DNA of 24,281 nt from Alphaproteobacteria bacterium UBA2966. GTDB taxonomy: Bacteria; Pseudomonadota; Alphaproteobacteria; UBA2966. Under the pieces are notes generated by a model. The model had not been told where the DNA came from. It worked only from the letters and a program-made list of their open reading frames with translations, and did not search any database. The position numbers and the translations under genes were made by a program. Of this stretch, positions 1 through 6,681 are shown one piece after another. How positions within the stretch are numbered: position 1 is the stretch's first letter; each line of letters opens with the position of its first letter. The stretch is taken from assembly GCA_002348365.1 (NCBI GenBank), contig DEBC01000140.1, positions 1 to 24,281 on the forward strand, written 5' to 3'.

Positions 1-273
1 CGCGGCATGACCTGGAGTGGTGCCGGCGCCGTGGTGAGGGTCGAAGTCAGTACTGATGGCGGTGACAACTGGAACGATGCCTATATCGAAGAATCTCATG
101 ACAAGTGGCTGTGGCGCCGATGGTCATATGTTTGGGACGCTTCGGAGCCGGGTGAGTACAGCATCATGGCACGCGCCACAGATGAGGAAGGCCGTGTTCA
201 GCCGCAGACCGAACCCAATTTTCAGCGCAAACACTTTGATTGGATTGTTCCTGAATTGGTCACGGTTGAGTAA
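1..273 (+). CDS. Sulfite dehydrogenase/oxidase (SoxC-like), C-terminal fragment
   Basis: This is the last 90 residues of a protein whose start lies before the window; the frame is open from base 1 and ends at TAA 271-273. The visible part matches the Mo-cofactor oxidoreductase dimerisation domain, the immunoglobulin-like C-terminal domain of the sulfite oxidase/SoxC family. It shows a WSG-x-G-x-V-x-RVEVS-x-DGG-x-W core, a WRRWSYVWD strand and a RATDEEGRVQP segment. Such enzymes oxidise sulfite to sulfate with a molybdopterin cofactor, usually in the periplasm, passing electrons to cytochrome c. The Mo-binding cysteine and any Tat signal would lie upstream and cannot be seen. It is 82 bases from, and co-directional with, a sulfonate-type Rieske oxygenase that would release sulfite, so a shared pathway is a reasonable inference. 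Confidence 0.82.
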   Translation, partial: RGMTWSGAGAVVRVEVSTDGGDNWNDAYIEESHDKWLWRRWSYVWDASEPGEYSIMARATDEEGRVQPQTEPNFQRKHFDWIVPELVTVE

Positions 274-310
274 CAGCCACACTGCGTGTATTCCCTGAAC
301 GTTGTATGCT

Positions 311-326
311 GCGGGCCGCGACCCGC
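311..326 (+). terminator. Short GC hairpin after sulfite dehydrogenase gene, weak terminator candidate
   Basis: Perfect 5-bp arms GCGGG and CCCGC enclose a 6-nt loop, and a TTTTA run begins seven bases beyond the stem. The stem is short and the T run is displaced, so it may only attenuate transcription into the oxygenase operon whose start is 29 bases further on. Confidence 0.25.
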
Positions 327-355
327 GACGAAGTTTTATATCGGGAGAGGTCTTG

Positions 356-1594
356 ATGGCTCGGAACGAGAAGCAATGGAATGCGCACCCGGATCCCAGC
401 CGGATCGAGTGGGCCGATAGCCGGATCTACAGCGACGAAGAGATCTTCGAGGAAGAGCTCGAAAAGATCTGGAAGAAAGTCTGGATTCCTGTTTGCCACG
501 AGTCCGAACTCGCGGAACCGTACGACTTTCGCACGATGACCATCGCGCGCGAGCCAATCATCGTTTGCCGCGATACCGACGACAAGATTCGTGCCTTCCT
601 CAATGTCTGCCCACATCGTGCCAATCTCATAGAACGCCGGCCGTCAGGCAGCTTCAAGGACGGTACGCCTTCGGGAAATCCGAAAAACATGACGTGCATG
701 TTCCACGCCTGGCAGTTCGACATGAAGGGTCGTTGCGTCCACATCTCGCGTGCGGAAGAAGGATATCAGGATCGCCTGTCACCGAAGGACGTGGGGCTTC
801 GGCGTTTACGCTGCGAGGTCGCCTTCGGGGGAATGGTGTGGGTGACGCTGAATGACCACATAGAGCACAGCGTCAAGGACTGGGTCGGGAGTGCGCTCGA
901 TTGCATCCTCGAGCCGCTTGAGATGGAACCACTGGAGATTTTCCACTATCACAAGTCGATCATCCCCTCGAACTACAAACTGTGGCACGACACCAATAGC
1001 GAGTTCTATCACGACTTCGTTCACTACCATAACCGCGTGACGGGCTTTAACGATGCCTACTTTGCCCGGAAAAATATGACCTTTGACAACGGTCACGTTG
1101 TCGTTGGCTCGTTCGAGGTTCAATACGATCAGTACGAAGGTTTCGAGTCCCGCGAAGCTCTCAGTTTTCCGACCCTGCCACCGAACAACTGGTACATGAT
1201 CGATATCTTCCCCGGCATCAACTACAACCTTCGTGGTTCAGCGCTGCGTGTCGACCTGATGACCCCCTTGTCGGCCAACGAAGTGATGATTGAATTTCGG
1301 GGATTGGGACTTAAGAGCGATTCGGAGGAAGATCGTTTGACTCGCATTCGTCACCACAACACGATCTGGGGTCCGATGGGGCGCAATCTCCACGAGGATC
1401 TGCTCAGCATCACCGGTCAGGGCGTCACCATGCGGCCCGGAACCGAACCGCGTCACATCCTGCATGGGCGGCATGAGAACGAGACCATCCACGACGAGAT
1501 CGGAATGCGTCATTATTACGATACGTGGGCCGAATGGATGGGACGACCGTTGCACAATCCAACCAATCGCCCTCCCGTGGCGGCTGCGGAATGA
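356..1594 (+). CDS. msmA: Rieske oxygenase alpha subunit, methanesulfonate monooxygenase (MsmA)-like
   Basis: This 412-residue protein is a Rieske non-haem iron oxygenase large subunit, probably hydroxylating methanesulfonate or a related small sulfonate so that it breaks down to aldehyde plus sulfite. The N-terminal Rieske domain has C85-P-H87 and C114-M-F-H117, separated by 26 residues rather than the usual 15-17. As I recall, this CxH-X26-CxxH spacing marks MsmA of methylotrophs; the length also fits. The catalytic domain carries N206-Y-K then E216-F-Y-H219 with H223 and H225, the likely mononuclear-iron ligands, with Glu216 where most relatives have the bridging Asp. The start at 356 is chosen because GGGAGAGG (343-350) sits five bases before it. 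The beta subunit and ferredoxin follow. The substrate is inferred; another sulfonate or an aromatic acid cannot be excluded. Confidence 0.82.
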   Translation: MARNEKQWNAHPDPSRIEWADSRIYSDEEIFEEELEKIWKKVWIPVCHESELAEPYDFRTMTIAREPIIVCRDTDDKIRAFLNVCPHRANLIERRPSGSFKDGTPSGNPKNMTCMFHAWQFDMKGRCVHISRAEEGYQDRLSPKDVGLRRLRCEVAFGGMVWVTLNDHIEHSVKDWVGSALDCILEPLEMEPLEIFHYHKSIIPSNYKLWHDTNSEFYHDFVHYHNRVTGFNDAYFARKNMTFDNGHVVVGSFEVQYDQYEGFESREALSFPTLPPNNWYMIDIFPGINYNLRGSALRVDLMTPLSANEVMIEFRGLGLKSDSEEDRLTRIRHHNTIWGPMGRNLHEDLLSITGQGVTMRPGTEPRHILHGRHENETIHDEIGMRHYYDTWAEWMGRPLHNPTNRPPVAAAE

Positions 1595-1633
1595 TCGTCC
1601 ATTTGCCGCTCTGAATTCGGGGACGACCTGAAC

Positions 1634-2134
1634 ATGGGAAAAGCGAACCACAGGGCGGCCATTGAGGCCGTCAAGGACACTGTCTATCGCACCTGCCTCT
1701 TGATGGACGACGAGCGCTGGTCCGACTGGCTGGAACTGTGCGATGAAGGCTTCTATTACAAGATTACGGCGTACAGCCCCGAAATCAGGCGGGACATGCT
1801 CTATTTGGACGGCGATCGCGACCAGATCGCCCAGATGTGCGAGCTTCTGCCGAAGCACAACACGGACCGCTCGCCTCTTAAACGCCACGCAGTGGTCTAC
1901 ACCGTGGACGTGGAAGACAACGGTAAAGCAGCCCAAGCCGTCACCTCGTTCGTTATCTATCAAAACATGCTGGATGGTGTGAATTCCCATATCGATGCAG
2001 GTGAGAATCACCTTTTTGCCGTGGGACGCTATCTCGACAGTTTCGAAATCGCAGACGACAGCGCCCGGTTCCTGACGCGCGAGGTAAGGCTGGAAACGCG
2101 GCGCCTCGATAAGGGCACGCACTGGCCGCTCTAG
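1634..2134 (+). CDS. msmB: Ring-hydroxylating oxygenase beta subunit, MsmB-like
   Basis: The 166-residue product belongs to the small-subunit family of Rieske oxygenases, which adopt an NTF2/SnoaL-like cone and build an alpha3beta3 hydroxylase without catalytic residues of their own. Family features are the N-terminal helix ending in DDERWSDWLELCDEG, a YKITAYSPEIRRDM strand pair, and a C-terminal segment SARFLTREVRLETRRLDKGT that resembles the conserved beta-subunit end. It starts 39 bases after the alpha-subunit stop, with a GGGGACG purine stretch ahead of the ATG, and is followed 30 bases later by the ferredoxin gene. The size is close to the roughly 20-kDa small subunit reported for methanesulfonate monooxygenase. 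The assignment to MsmB rests mainly on its alpha-subunit partner. Confidence 0.8.
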   Translation: MGKANHRAAIEAVKDTVYRTCLLMDDERWSDWLELCDEGFYYKITAYSPEIRRDMLYLDGDRDQIAQMCELLPKHNTDRSPLKRHAVVYTVDVEDNGKAAQAVTSFVIYQNMLDGVNSHIDAGENHLFAVGRYLDSFEIADDSARFLTREVRLETRRLDKGTHWPL

Positions 2135-2164
2135 CGCCCTTCCCTATTCTTGGAGTGATTTTCG

Positions 2165-2539
2165 ATGACATGGAAACGGGTCTGTTCGACCAGTGACATC
2201 GCGGCGAACAGTCTCAAGCTGTTCGATGTAGATGGCATCTCGATTCTGATCGTCAGCCACAGCGGCGATTTTAAGGCCATCCCACCGCTCTGCCCGCACA
2301 TGGAAGAACCGTTGGCCAGTTCAGGAATCTGCGACGGCACGGTCCTCACCTGCACAAAACACTTGTGGCAATGGGATCTCGCCACGAACGAACCTCGGGC
2401 TGAGACCGAGAAACCACTCTTGATGTACGACCTCAAGATCGAGGGAGAAGACGTTCAGGTCTTCGTAGAACACGAGCTCGAGTACGACTTCGACGAAGAT
2501 GAAGACGACGAAGACGATGATTCTTTCTGGGATGACTAA
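2165..2539 (+). CDS. msmC: Rieske [2Fe-2S] ferredoxin, MsmC-like, with acidic tail
   Basis: A 124-residue soluble Rieske ferredoxin that would pass electrons from a reductase to the adjacent hydroxylase. The cluster ligands are C43-P-H45 and C63-T-K-H66, with the normal 17-residue spacing and a following WQWD, as in ferredoxins of toluene and methanesulfonate monooxygenases. The fold ends near residue 102. Residues 104-124 are an extra tail in which 15 of 21 residues are Asp or Glu, probably disordered. GGAG at 2152-2155 lies nine bases before the ATG. It completes an alpha-beta-ferredoxin operon, but no flavin/ferredoxin reductase gene follows, so the reductase must be encoded elsewhere or shared. 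Whether characterised MsmC proteins carry such a tail I cannot check. Confidence 0.83.
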   Translation: MTWKRVCSTSDIAANSLKLFDVDGISILIVSHSGDFKAIPPLCPHMEEPLASSGICDGTVLTCTKHLWQWDLATNEPRAETEKPLLMYDLKIEGEDVQVFVEHELEYDFDEDEDDEDDDSFWDD

Positions 2540-2644
2540 GCTGAGTTAAGCCTCCACGGCACTGCGACACGCTGCCGATCTGGACATTGAATGATGGCCA
2601 GCCAATGATGCTGTCGAGGGATATCCAGGTAGTTTAAGGAAATT

Positions 2645-3574
2645 ATGGCCATACCCCGGAAACGCTTGGGATTTATTGGGCTTGGCGCGATGGGCAAACC
2701 CATGGCGCAGAACATCGCGAAACGCCTCGATATCGCGATCAATATCTATGACGTCAATGCGGAGGCGATGGCGGATTCCAACGAATGGGGCGCCGTAGTC
2801 TCCAGTTCACCCGCGGACGTCGCAGCATCGAGCGACATTGTTTTCACCATGTTGCCGGCAGATGAACACCTTCTGGCGGTGGCCCTCGGGGCAGACGGCA
2901 TTATTCAAAGCGCGCGTGACGGGTTGACGCTCGTCGACTTCAGCACGCTTGGTCCCGCAACCATTCGAGAGATCGATGCGAAATTTCGTGAGAGTGGCGC
3001 ACGATGCCTGAGCGCAGCGGTCACATTGGGTGTTCCGCGCGCGATCGAAGGCACCTTGTCGATCTACGTTGACGCAGCGGTACATGAGGACGACGACATC
3101 ATGGCGTTTGTTCGCGGATGCTCGTCAACCGTGTTGCCCATCGGGGATCTCGGGAGCGCAAAGGTAATCAAGCTGGTGAACAATTTTCTCACCGGGGTTG
3201 GAAACGCGGCAATTGCCGAGGTCATCGCTCTGGGAGTGAAAGCGGGTGTTCCCCTCGAGACCTTGCTGCGACTTCTGTTGAAGGGATCCGCCGCAAGTTT
3301 TCTCATGGAAAAGGACGTCACGGAGACAGTGCCCGTGGGCGACCTTGGGCCCGGTAGGTTCAGTACCGACTTTATGGTCAAAGACCTCAAACTGGCTCAG
3401 GAAATGGCCCGGCAACACGGACATCCCACTCATTTTGCTGCCACGGCCCTTGCTGCCTACAACGGGTCACGTTCTTATGGCCATGCCAACGACTATGTCG
3501 GTTCCGTCATCCGCTGGTACGAAGTGGCTGCGAATATGGAACCGGTGGGTCCGATCGAGAAGGTTCAGCCATGA
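2645..3574 (+). CDS. NAD(P)-dependent beta-hydroxyacid dehydrogenase (HIBADH family), first paralogue
   Basis: This 309-residue protein belongs to the 3-hydroxyisobutyrate dehydrogenase family, which also contains tartronate semialdehyde reductase (GarR) and sulfolactaldehyde reductase (YihU). The Rossmann motif is GFIGLGAMG (residues 9-17); D98-F-S-T is the cofactor/substrate loop, and K176 in K-L-V-N-N is the expected catalytic lysine. The substrate-binding motif, normally DAPVSGG, is changed to S-A-A-V-T-L-G (123-129), so the substrate probably differs from 3-hydroxyisobutyrate. AAGGA at 2636-2640 precedes the ATG. Its stop overlaps the start of a second family member in ATGA, implying translational coupling. 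It lies 105 bases after the ferredoxin gene on the same strand, so co-transcription with the sulfonate oxygenase is possible. The physiological substrate is unknown. Confidence 0.82.
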   Translation: MAIPRKRLGFIGLGAMGKPMAQNIAKRLDIAINIYDVNAEAMADSNEWGAVVSSSPADVAASSDIVFTMLPADEHLLAVALGADGIIQSARDGLTLVDFSTLGPATIREIDAKFRESGARCLSAAVTLGVPRAIEGTLSIYVDAAVHEDDDIMAFVRGCSSTVLPIGDLGSAKVIKLVNNFLTGVGNAAIAEVIALGVKAGVPLETLLRLLLKGSAASFLMEKDVTETVPVGDLGPGRFSTDFMVKDLKLAQEMARQHGHPTHFAATALAAYNGSRSYGHANDYVGSVIRWYEVAANMEPVGPIEKVQP

Positions 3575-4473
3575 AGATTGGCACCATCGGGATCGGGGGC
3601 ATGGGTGCTCCAATGGCTCAGAACTTGGTGCAGGACGGGGATAGTGTCCTGGCCTTTGACATTGCACCTGAGAAGGTTGATGCCATCACTGGTCCGGGCC
3701 TGGAGCGCGCGGAATCCGTCACCCAGATCGCACAGGATTGCGGACTGATCATCCTCATGACCCCGGACGACAAGGCGTTGCGGGACGTCATGTACGGTGA
3801 CACTGGAATTTTGTCCGTAGTGTCATTTACGGGTTGTGTGGTGGACCTGAGCACGACTTCCGAGATTCTTGCCCGTGAGATCGGCGCGGCTGTCACGGCG
3901 CGCGGAGCAGGATACCTGGACGGTGCCGTCATCGGGGGTGGCGTCAATAAGGCCCGTAAGGGGACGTCCCCTGTCATTGTTTCCGGCGATGAAACCCTCT
4001 TCGAGAAATACAAACCGAAGCTGGAACGGCTGGGTTCGGTCGACTATGCAGGGGAACAGGGAAACGCAAAAATTGTAAAGATTTGCAATAACTTATTGCT
4101 CGGAATTAACACCGTTTCTGGAGCCGAAGCACTGTCGATCGGAGAGGCTGCAGGCCTCACATTGGAGGATATGACCCGCTGGCTGGATGATAGTTCGGGA
4201 AATACTGCCGCCTTGCAGGGAATGTTCGGACATTTCGTCCAGAACGGCACATTTCCCGAAGGAATCGCGTCGCTCAAATTCTATGACAAGGATATGTCAC
4301 TTGGCTGTGATTTGGCCGAACGGAATGCATTTCCCGCGCATTTTACGCATCTGACCCGGCAGATTTTTGCAACTGCCGCGCAGGTCGAGGGCGCAGACGC
4401 ACCGTTTGCCTCAATTCTGACGTACTACCGCGCCATGCAGCACGCCGTGCCGGAGGACGACCGTCGCGGGTGA
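3571..4473 (+). CDS. NAD(P)-dependent beta-hydroxyacid dehydrogenase (HIBADH family), second paralogue
   Basis: A 300-residue member of the same family as its upstream neighbour but clearly diverged. It has GTIGIGGMG (residues 4-12), D92-L-S-T-T, the variant substrate loop D117-G-A-V-I-G-G-G and the catalytic K170 in K-I-C-N-N. The start codon shares ATGA with the previous stop (3571-3574), a classic coupled arrangement suggesting that the two paralogues are made in similar amounts and may act on related hydroxyacids or semialdehydes, or form a mixed oligomer. The C-terminal all-alpha domain (about 170-300) is complete. Only three bases separate its stop from that of the convergent SDR gene. 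Which hydroxyacid is used cannot be read from the sequence. Confidence 0.83.
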   Translation: MKIGTIGIGGMGAPMAQNLVQDGDSVLAFDIAPEKVDAITGPGLERAESVTQIAQDCGLIILMTPDDKALRDVMYGDTGILSVVSFTGCVVDLSTTSEILAREIGAAVTARGAGYLDGAVIGGGVNKARKGTSPVIVSGDETLFEKYKPKLERLGSVDYAGEQGNAKIVKICNNLLLGINTVSGAEALSIGEAAGLTLEDMTRWLDDSSGNTAALQGMFGHFVQNGTFPEGIASLKFYDKDMSLGCDLAERNAFPAHFTHLTRQIFATAAQVEGADAPFASILTYYRAMQHAVPEDDRRG

Positions 4474-4476
4474 TCT

Positions 4477-5229
4477 TCAGCCCGCCAGGTACCCGCCATC
4501 GACGTAGAGTTCCGCACCGCTGATATAGGACGCCTCATCCGAGGCCAGGAATAGAACGGCATTTGCCACTTCTTCCGGCTCTCCCACACGACCCAGGGGG
4601 ATGCGTTCGACCCAGCGCTCGCGCAGCGTGGGGTCTGCGGTCAATTTCGCCGTCCGCATCGCAGGCATGAGTCCCGGATGGACGCTGTTGACCCTGATGC
4701 CATCCCTTCCGTTCTGGACGGCGGCAGCCTTTGTGATGATACGGACACCACCCTTGGTCGCGTTATAACCGAGATGAACGACTTCCTGTCCGACATTCCC
4801 GGATATGGACGAAATGTTCACGATGGAGCCGCCGCCGCCATCACGCATGACGGGGATCGCCGTTTTCATACCGAGAAATACACCGCGCAGGTTCACGGCC
4901 ATCAACGTGTCGAAGGCGCCCAAATCCATGGAATCTTCGGTCGAACTGCCAGCAAAGCCGGCATTGTTGACAAGGATGTCCAAGCGGCCTTCGCGCGCAA
5001 CTGTATCGCCGACCACGGACTCCCACTCTCCTTCGGATGTGACGTCAAGCTTGACGAACGTTGCATTGCCGCCTTCCGCAACGATCTCTGCGGCTACTTC
5101 CTGCCCCGTGTCCTCGGTTATATCGGTCGCGATCACGGTTGCACCTTCGCGTGCGAACAATCTGGCTTCGGCGGCTCCCATACCGCTGGCTGCACCGGTG
5201 ATGATGGCGATCTTTCCTTCCAGCCGCAT
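4477..5229 (-). CDS. Short-chain dehydrogenase/reductase (classical SDR)
   Basis: A complete 250-residue classical SDR, an NAD(P)-dependent oxidoreductase of alcohols or ketones. Visible motifs are T11-G-x3-G-x-G (TGAASGMG), D36 at the end of the second beta strand (which favours NAD over NADP), N88-N-A-G, the tetrad N113, S141, Y155 and K159, and the C-terminal VDGGYLAG. ATG at 5229 is preferred over an upstream in-frame start at 5280 because AGGAGAG precedes it and MRLEGKIAIITG matches the usual SDR beginning. It is convergent with the HIBADH pair and divergent from the GNAT remnant. Many relatives are annotated as cyclopentanol or glucose dehydrogenases; the substrate cannot be fixed. Confidence 0.85.
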   Translation of the reverse strand: MRLEGKIAIITGAASGMGAAEARLFAREGATVIATDITEDTGQEVAAEIVAEGGNATFVKLDVTSEGEWESVVGDTVAREGRLDILVNNAGFAGSSTEDSMDLGAFDTLMAVNLRGVFLGMKTAIPVMRDGGGGSIVNISSISGNVGQEVVHLGYNATKGGVRIITKAAAVQNGRDGIRVNSVHPGLMPAMRTAKLTADPTLRERWVERIPLGRVGEPEEVANAVLFLASDEASYISGAELYVDGGYLAG

Positions 5230-5285
5230 CGAGGTCTCTCCTATCCCTTGTATTTGTTTTGTGGCTCCCTTATGGAGCACCGATC

Positions 5286-5845
5286 ATGTCGAATCAATCG
5301 CTGCCAATACTCGAATCTGAACGTCTGATACTCGCGCCATTTAACCTCGGCGACCTGGAAGATTGAGTCACCATGGACGCACAGCCCGAGGTGCCTGAGT
5401 TTTCGGGTCCGGCGATGACGGCTTATTCGACGAAGAAAGTCATCGACAGTTTCTACGAGAGCGAATTCCGCGAGACTATGGTGAAGGATTGGGATTCTGG
5501 TCGATCAGGCAGAAGTCGGCTCGTGATCGGTTCTGCGGATGGATAGTGCTGATCGAACTGGCATACGAGGGACCAGAAATCGAGATCGGATGGCGGTTAC
5601 CCGTAGAGTGCTGGGGAAAGGGTCTGGCAACTGACGGAGCCAGATTGGTGTTGGAACACGGATTTCACACTCTGAATCTCGAAGAGATCATCGCGGTCAT
5701 TCATCCCGGTAAAGTGCGGTCATTCGCCGTCGCCGAACGGCTGGGAATGCAGGATGCCGGGCGGAGACAAGCGTACGGAATGGAACTTCCCTGTCTCCGG
5801 CTCTCACATACGGATTTCGAAATGCAAAGGAACGAACATGTATGA
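5286..5845 (+). pseudogene. GNAT-family N-acetyltransferase (RimJ/RimL type) remnant
   Basis: Conserved pieces of one GNAT protein occur in order but in different frames. Frame 3 from ATG 5286 gives LESERLILAPFNLGDLED, then an in-frame TGA at 5364-5366, then DAQPEVPEFSGP continuing in the same frame to about 5488. Frame 2 gives LGFWSI at 5489-5506. Frame 1 gives DQAEVG at 5503-5520, and frame 3 gives LVIG at 5520-5531. Frame 2 resumes with FCGW from 5531 and runs to a TGA at 5843-5845, including EIEIGWRLP, a WGKGLAT acetyl-CoA loop and a VAERLGM end. One nonsense change and at least two, probably three or four, indels mark a decaying gene rather than one sequencing error. The 3' end overlaps the next SDR start. 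The ancestral target was perhaps a protein N-terminus or small amine. Confidence 0.78.
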
Positions 5846-6668
5846 CCTCTCAGGCAAAGTTGCACTGATCACCGGGGCTGGAGGCGAGAAGGGATTTGGT
5901 CGGGCAATCGCAAATCGGTTGGCACAGGAAGGGGCATTTGTCGCAGTCAACGATGTTGCCGCAAATCCATATGGCGCAGGCGGTTGGGGCGGAATCGACT
6001 CTGTCGTGGAAGAGATTGAAGGGAATGGCGGACAAGCCATGCGCGTCTTGGCCGATGTCTCGAATGCTGACGATGTTGATTCCATGGTGAGTGAGGTCAT
6101 CACTCGCTTTGGACGCCTCGATATCCTCGTGGCAAATGCCGGATCACGTCCAGGCAAGGACCGGGTTCCACTGGTCGAGCTTACCGAAGAAGCTTTCGAC
6201 GAGGTTCAGCGCATTAATGTGAAGGGGACGTTTCTTTGTTGCCGGGCGGCTGCCCGGCATATGGTCGGGCGGGAAGGCGGAGGGCGAATCATCATCATTT
6301 CTTCCACTGCAGGAAAGCGAGGCGTTGCGCGATTCTCGGCATATGTAGCGTCGAAATTCGCGCTGGTGGGATTTACTCAATCTCTCGCACTCGAACTGGG
6401 ACCTAACGGCATCACGGTGAATGCGATTTGTCCCGGCTTCGCGATGACCGAGCGCATGACCGAGATTGCCGGTGCACTTCGCGGGGAGGATGAGACCCTG
6501 GAGGATAAGCTCGACGATATGCACAGAGAACGGGCTGAATCCACGCCGCTCGGCCGTACAACGGAGCCTCAGGACATTGCAAATACCGCTGCGTTCCTCG
6601 CCTCCGATCAATCGGAATATATGACCGGTCTCGCCATTTCGGTCGCAGGCGGAAACGTCATGACCTGA
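5838..6668 (+). CDS. Short-chain dehydrogenase/reductase (SDR)
   Basis: A 276-residue SDR. The cofactor motif is stretched (T12-G-A-G-G-E-K-G-F-G21, two residues longer than the classical TGxxxGxG), and there is a short extra loop after the second strand (residues 42-53, rich in Gly). N100-A-G, N127, S156, Y169 and K173 form an intact catalytic tetrad. AAGGA at 5827-5831 supports ATG 5838; an upstream in-frame start at 5754 would run through the GNAT remnant and is rejected. The Fe/2OG dioxygenase gene begins 14 bases after its stop, so the two are very likely one operon: an oxidoreductase and an oxygenase acting on the same metabolite is a fair guess. The substrate is not identifiable. Confidence 0.85.
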   Translation: MYDLSGKVALITGAGGEKGFGRAIANRLAQEGAFVAVNDVAANPYGAGGWGGIDSVVEEIEGNGGQAMRVLADVSNADDVDSMVSEVITRFGRLDILVANAGSRPGKDRVPLVELTEEAFDEVQRINVKGTFLCCRAAARHMVGREGGGRIIIISSTAGKRGVARFSAYVASKFALVGFTQSLALELGPNGITVNAICPGFAMTERMTEIAGALRGEDETLEDKLDDMHRERAESTPLGRTTEPQDIANTAAFLASDQSEYMTGLAISVAGGNVMT

Positions 6669-6681
6669 ATGGATCGGTCAG

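Noticed and set aside
1238..2122. Long antisense open frame (294 codons) across the oxygenase alpha and beta genes
   Set aside because: It lies opposite two well-supported genes, has no recognisable domain and is explained by their codon bias.
2590..2610. Direct repeat AATGATG twice with a 7-base spacer before the first hydroxyacid dehydrogenase
   Set aside because: Seven-base repeats occur by chance at this rate, and no promoter or second pair is near.
4678..5328. Plus-strand open frame of 216 codons opposite the first SDR
   Set aside because: It mirrors the SDR coding sequence in the opposite strand and has no family resemblance.
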